Assembly (NCBI RefSeq): GCF_037381185.1
Contig: NZ_JARRQY010000015.1
Location: 1-53,973 of the forward strand
Origin: Acidihalobacter_A sp037381185
Lineage (GTDB): Bacteria > Pseudomonadota > Gammaproteobacteria > DSM-5130 > Acidihalobacteraceae
Reading direction: 5' to 3'
DNA length: 53,973 bases
Shown: positions 50,379 through 53,973 of the stretch, piece by piece
How positions within the stretch are numbered: position 1 is the first letter of the stretch
How the letters are laid out: each line of letters opens with the position of its first letter
Notes under the pieces: generated by a model
The model's input: only the letters and a program-made list of their open reading frames with translations
The model's database searches: none
Told to the model about the DNA's origin: nothing
Made by a program: the position numbers and the translations under genes

Positions 50379-51161
50379 ATGCGCATGAACGCTCCAGTCA
50401 TCGAAATCGAAGGCCTGAATTTCGGCTACGAGTCCGGCCCCGTCCTGAGCGACGTCGCCCTACGCATCCGTCAGGGCGACTTCATCGCCATCGTCGGCCC
50501 CAACGGCGGCGGCAAGACCACGCTGCTACGCCTGATACAGGGTCTGCTCAGGCCGCAAAGCGGGCGGATACGCATCTTCGGCAAGGACCCGGGTGACGAA
50601 CCCGCACGCATCGGCTACGTGCCGCAGCACAGTAATCTGGCACCCGGCTTCCCGGCCACCGCGGAAGAAGTCGTGCTGATGGGTCTGCCGCACGGACGCC
50701 GCCACGGCCCGCGTTTCTGGCGCGACGAGCGTGCGCGCGCGCGCGAAGCCATGCGCCGGGTGGGCGTCGAGGATCTGGCCGGCAAACGCCTGCCGGAACT
50801 GTCCGGCGGACAGCGCCAGCGCGTGCTCATCGCACGTGCCCTGATCACCCGCCCGGAACTGCTCCTGCTGGACGAACCGCTGTCCAACATCGACCCCTAC
50901 GGCCGCCAGTGCATCGTCGAAACCCTGACCGGCCTGGGGCGCGAAACCACCATCGTCATGGTCAGCCACGATCTGGGCATCACTGCCAACGCCGTCACCG
51001 GCCTGGCCGCGGTCAACCGCTACCTGGTGCAGACCGGCGGGCCGCAGCTGACCCCGGCCATGCTCGAACTGATGTACGGCGTGCACGAGGCCGGCTGCCC
51101 GGTGTACGAGCACATCCACAACCTCGCCGAAACCCTGCCCAGCGGCGAGGTGCGCGCATGA
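50379..51161 (+). CDS. znuC: zinc ABC transporter ATP-binding protein
   Basis: A 260-residue ATPase: Walker A VGPNGGGKTTLLR, signature LSGGQRQRVLIARAL, Walker B LLLLDEPLSNID and the H-loop VMVSHDLG. A C-terminal extension ends VYEHIHNLAETL with histidines. It energises the ZnuB permease. The stop overlaps the znuB ATG. Confidence 0.93.
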   Translation: MRMNAPVIEIEGLNFGYESGPVLSDVALRIRQGDFIAIVGPNGGGKTTLLRLIQGLLRPQSGRIRIFGKDPGDEPARIGYVPQHSNLAPGFPATAEEVVLMGLPHGRRHGPRFWRDERARAREAMRRVGVEDLAGKRLPELSGGQRQRVLIARALITRPELLLLDEPLSNIDPYGRQCIVETLTGLGRETTIVMVSHDLGITANAVTGLAAVNRYLVQTGGPQLTPAMLELMYGVHEAGCPVYEHIHNLAETLPSGEVRA

Positions 51162-52000
51162 GCCTGAGCGAACTGCTGGCGCAGACCTTCGTACAGCATG
51201 CGCTGCTCGCCGCGCTGCTCGTCAGCATCGCCTGCGGCGTGATCGGTGCCCTGGTGGTGGTCAACCGGCTGGTGTTCATGGCCGGCGGCATCGCCCACTC
51301 GGCGTACGGAGGTGTGGGCCTGGCGTTCTACGCCGGTCTGCCCGTGCTGCCGACCACCGGCGTATTCACCGGCGCCGCGGCCCTATTGCTCGGCCTGGTC
51401 ACGCGCCGCCGGCGCGAGCGCACCGACACCCTGATCGGCGTGATCTGGGCGGGCGGCATGGCCTTCGGCATCATCCTGCTCAACCTCACGCCAGGCTACA
51501 ACACGGACCTGATGAGCTACCTGTTCGGCAGCATTCTCACCGTACCGGCGCGCGACCTGTGGCTGATGTTCGGCGCCGACGCGCTGATCGTCGCGCTGAC
51601 GCTGTACTATTTCCGCGACATCCTGTCGCTGTCCTTCGACCCGGACTACGCCCGCTCGCGCGGCATTCCGGTCGACGGACTGCACCTCATGCTGCTGGTG
51701 CTGGTGGCGGAAACCGTGGTCATGATGCTGCAGGTCGTCGGCCTCATCCTGGTCATCGCGCTGCTGACCATTCCGCCGTACCTGGCCGAACGCCACACCC
51801 GCAGCCTCGTCGGTATGATGCTCGGCGCCGGGCTGTGGAGCCTGGTGTTCTGCGTCGTCGGGCTGGGAGCCGCCTACGTGTTCGACATCAGCTCCGGCGC
51901 GAGCATCGTCGCCACCGCCTGCGTGATCTACCTGACGTTCGTCGCGGTGCAGAGCGCGTGGCGGAAGCTGGGGCGACGCAGCGCGCCGGAGCCGGCCTGA
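51158..52000 (+). CDS. znuB: zinc ABC transporter permease
   Basis: A 280-residue ABC-3 family permease with about eight membrane helices and GGIAHSAYGGVGLAFYAGLP, GVIWAGGMAFGIILL and LILVIALLTIPPYLA. Coupled to znuC through an ATGA overlap. Together with znuA it forms the Zur-controlled zinc uptake operon. Confidence 0.93.
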   Translation: MSLSELLAQTFVQHALLAALLVSIACGVIGALVVVNRLVFMAGGIAHSAYGGVGLAFYAGLPVLPTTGVFTGAAALLLGLVTRRRRERTDTLIGVIWAGGMAFGIILLNLTPGYNTDLMSYLFGSILTVPARDLWLMFGADALIVALTLYYFRDILSLSFDPDYARSRGIPVDGLHLMLLVLVAETVVMMLQVVGLILVIALLTIPPYLAERHTRSLVGMMLGAGLWSLVFCVVGLGAAYVFDISSGASIVATACVIYLTFVAVQSAWRKLGRRSAPEPA

Positions 52001-52009
52001 CCACAAGGC

Positions 52010-52633
52010 CTAGACGATGCGGCAAACCTCATCGAAATCCAGCCGCGGATTACGCGGGAACACGCCTGCCGCATCGCCATAGCCCAGATTGACCAGGAAA
52101 TTCGACTTCCAGCGCCCGTCCGGGAAGAACTCGGCATCCACCTTGGCATTGTCGAAACCCGACATCGGTCCGCAGTCCAGGCCCAGCGCGCGGGCGGCGA
52201 GGATCAGGTAGGCGCCCTGCAGCGTACCGTTGCGGAAAGCGGTCGCCTCGCGCAGCGCGTCATTGCCGGCAAACAGATCCTGCGCATTCGGGTTCGCCGG
52301 AAACAGCGTGGGCATGTACTCCTGAAACATCGTGTCGTGCGCAACGATCACGGTCACCGGCGCGCTGCGCGCCTTTTCGACGTTGCCGGGAGAAAGAGTC
52401 GGGACCAAGCGCTCCTTACCCTCCGTGCTGGTGACGAACACCAACCGCGCCGGGCTCGAATTCATGCTGGTCGGTGCCCATTTCATCAGATCGTAGAGTT
52501 CGCGCAGCACGTTGTCCCCGACCGAGCGCGGCTGCCAGGTAGTATGCGTGCGCGCCTCAAGAAACAGCGCGGCCAACGCCACGTCCTCGACCCGGAATCC
52601 CGAATTGTCCTCTTGCAGTGTTGTCTGTGACAT
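52010..52633 (-). CDS. RutE-type nitroreductase (malonic semialdehyde reductase-like)
   Basis: A 207-residue flavin-dependent protein: DNVLRELYDLMKWAPTSMNS (FMN binding), FRNGTLQGAYLILAARALG, LDCGPMSGFDNAKVDAEFF and NFLVNLGYGD. This is the RutE branch of nitroreductases. The start ATG 52633 has GGAGAG five bases upstream and is preferred to ATG 52645. No rut pathway genes are adjacent, so the substrate is open. It follows a pirin gene by 30 bases. Confidence 0.9.
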   Translation of the reverse strand: MSQTTLQEDNSGFRVEDVALAALFLEARTHTTWQPRSVGDNVLRELYDLMKWAPTSMNSSPARLVFVTSTEGKERLVPTLSPGNVEKARSAPVTVIVAHDTMFQEYMPTLFPANPNAQDLFAGNDALREATAFRNGTLQGAYLILAARALGLDCGPMSGFDNAKVDAEFFPDGRWKSNFLVNLGYGDAAGVFPRNPRLDFDEVCRIV

Positions 52634-52662
52634 CAAACTCTCCATTGGTTGATTGAATTGGG

Positions 52663-53367
52663 TCAGAGTGCGGGCAGATCGAACAGCAGCACCTCCGCTG
52701 CCTCGACGCCATCCAGTGCGATCTGTCCCCGGCCTTCGACCGTAGCCGCATCGCCGGCGTTCAAACGCTCGCCGTTGACCTCCAGCGCGCCGCGTGCGAC
52801 GTGAACATAGGCGATGCGCCCGTCTCCCTTGTCCAGTACGACCGATTCGTCCGCTCCCAGCAACGTGCCGTAAAGACGAACGTCCTGATGCAGGCGCACC
52901 GATCCCTGCGCGGCATCCGGCGAAGCGAGCAGGCGCAGGCGGCCGCGGCGTTCTTCAATAGGGAACGCACGTTGTTCGTAGCCGGGTCGAACACCTTCCT
53001 CGGCGGGCAGAATCCAGATCTGCAGCAGATGCAGCGGCTCCGAATCCGAGTGATTCATCTCACTGTGGCGAATACCCGTGCCGGCGCTCATGCGCTGCAC
53101 TTCGCCCGGACGGATCACGCCGTGGTTGCCCTCGCTGTTGCGATGCTCCACCGCGCCGTCGAGCACATAAGTGATGATTTCCATGTCGCGATGCGGGTGT
53201 GTCGGGAAACCGGCACCGGGAGCGATACAGTCCTCGTTGATCACTCGCAGGGCGGAGACGCCCATATGATTTGGATCGTGATAATCAGCGAAGGAGAAGC
53301 TGTGCCAACTGTCGAGCCAGCCGTGCACGGCGTGGCCGCGTTCGGCGGCCTTACGCAGGGTAAGCAT
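52663..53367 (-). CDS. pirin-family protein (YhhW-like)
   Basis: A 234-residue bicupin: FSFADYHDPNHMGVSALRVI, the metal-binding histidines in FPTHPHRDMEIITYVLDG, GTGIRHSEMNHSDSEPLHLL and a degenerate second cupin. YhhW can act as a quercetin 2,3-dioxygenase. The ATG at 53367 starts MLTLRKAAERGHAVHGWLDS. It probably shares an operon with the nitroreductase. Confidence 0.92.
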   Translation of the reverse strand: MLTLRKAAERGHAVHGWLDSWHSFSFADYHDPNHMGVSALRVINEDCIAPGAGFPTHPHRDMEIITYVLDGAVEHRNSEGNHGVIRPGEVQRMSAGTGIRHSEMNHSDSEPLHLLQIWILPAEEGVRPGYEQRAFPIEERRGRLRLLASPDAAQGSVRLHQDVRLYGTLLGADESVVLDKGDGRIAYVHVARGALEVNGERLNAGDAATVEGRGQIALDGVEAAEVLLFDLPAL

Positions 53368-53973
53368 GACGGGGCCTCCGGTGGGGGCGCCTCAACGATG
53401 CAAGTGCAGAGTTTCGCGCAGAAAACCGGGGAAGGGGTCGGAATGATTCGAGCGAGCGATTCAAATCGGTTGAACAAGCGGGATGGTGGTTTCGGGCGCG
53501 ATTCGGGGTATATGGTTTCTGTTGGCGCTGAGGTCCGTTTCGGGCGCGAATCAGCGTTTCCAGTATTGATCCTACTTGGGTGACGCGCCCGAGCCCCTTT
53601 CTTTGCATGCCCAAAGAAAGAGGCGAAAGAAAGGCACCCGAAAGGCCTTGTCCCTGCGGGCAGACCTCGAGCGCACACCCCGTCCCGGGGCACCGCAGGT
53701 ACTTGCCCTCCTGGCAAGGCCTGCTCGGGCGGCGTCCCTGCCGCCCGACCCCGTGCCGGGGCGCACGCTCGAGGCAAGGCCTAACGGGAAGCGGCAAATC
53801 AAAACAGAACGCATCCCAACCATCGAGCTACGAATCAGCCAATACAGAAAGATACGCTTCGGACCCGCCCTGTTTTGACGTTTGATCCCCCCTGATCGCT
53901 TGCCTCGCGAACGTGCGCCTGGGCGGGGATGGCCGGCAGGACGCCGGCCAAGCAGCCCTTCGCAGGGAAGCGA
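53368..53973. other. intergenic region rich in structured repeats
   Basis: 606 bases with no credible gene. The frames found here are arginine- and proline-rich shadows of palindromic DNA. It contains the hairpin array at 53597-53782. Confidence 0.6.
53597..53782. repeat. large multi-hairpin intergenic repeat element
   Basis: The left hairpin pairs CTTTCTTTG (53597-53605) with CAAAGAAAG (53612-53620). An outer long-range stem pairs AGGCCTTG (53643-53650) and CCTCGAGCG (53665-53673) with CGCTCGAGG (53766-53774) and CAAGGCCT (53775-53782). Inside are four small hairpins: CCCCG-TCC-CGGGG, CTTGCC-CTCCT-GGCAAG, CGGGCGGC-GTCCCT-GCCGCCCG and CCCCG-TGC-CGGGG. It looks like a repeated intergenic (REP/BIME-like) element, but copy number cannot be seen from one window. 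Confidence 0.6.

Noticed and set aside
53580..53885. About 100-codon frames in the last kilobase
   Set aside because: Both strands and several frames are open through palindromic repeat DNA; composition is Arg/Pro-rich with no start signals.
1..53973. CRISPR array, rRNA operon or prophage
   Set aside because: No regularly spaced direct repeats, no rRNA sequence and no phage structural genes were recognised.

Overview
The window reads as chromosome of a GC-rich gammaproteobacterium. Most genes are conserved housekeeping genes in the order and operon style of Chromatiales/Ectothiorhodospiraceae-like bacteria (mutM, yfhL ferredoxin, coaD, asmA-like/mutY/yggX, moaCDE, yicC, rph, rdgB-hemW, rimO, rpmE, znuACB). 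A protein that closely resembles the acid-stable tetrathionate hydrolase of acidophilic sulfur oxidisers (35120-36649), a periplasmic DsrE-like protein and a Tat-exported high-potential iron-sulfur protein point to a sulfur-oxidising chemolithotroph, possibly an acidophile such as Acidihalobacter. The genus is an inference, not something the sequence proves.

Layout. 1-2715: the 5' part of an IS3-family orfA abuts three genes (acyl carrier protein, COG4648 membrane protein, AMP-ligase) that look like a cut-off piece of an aryl polyene cluster. 2781-8499: EamA exporter, mutM, ferredoxin, coaD and a large GAF/PAS/GGDEF/EAL gene broken by one in-frame TAA. 8600-13800: an accessory region. It begins with decayed remnants of an Lrp/AsnC regulator, M20 and M24 peptidases and an Asp/Glu-racemase-family gene. 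It continues with a DUF2726 nuclease-like protein, a candidate membrane-active toxin with overlapping two-TM immunity gene, a compact inverted-repeat-bounded structured element and a HigBA-type toxin-antitoxin operon, and ends at tRNA-Phe. 13930-33064: mostly core genes, with a frameshifted DHDPS-family gene preceded by two mutually exclusive hairpins. 33083-36649: LysR/YCII pair and the tetrathionate hydrolase. 36729-39514: TrmB-type regulator with twin operator dyads in front of a RidA gene and an MFS transporter; the transporter is disrupted by a 268-bp MITE with perfect 26-bp terminal inverted repeats. 39606-52000: DsrE, HiPIP/HIT, rimO, rpmE, a secreted SNase whose signal-peptide codons contain an intrinsic terminator, a malic-enzyme remnant, Xni-like exonuclease, rluE, globin/LysE pair and a Zur-box-preceded znuACB operon. 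52010-53973: RutE-type nitroreductase, pirin and a large structured intergenic repeat.

The most interesting items are the putative toxin-immunity pair (10936-12320), the MITE and its host gene, the split diguanylate cyclase/phosphodiesterase, an LMW-phosphatase-like protein lacking its catalytic cysteine, the paired ACTAC-N4-GTAGT operators, the alternative hairpins upstream of the DHDPS-like gene, and the structured elements at 12573-12701 and 53597-53782. All family assignments come from reading motifs and recalled family features. No database search was run.
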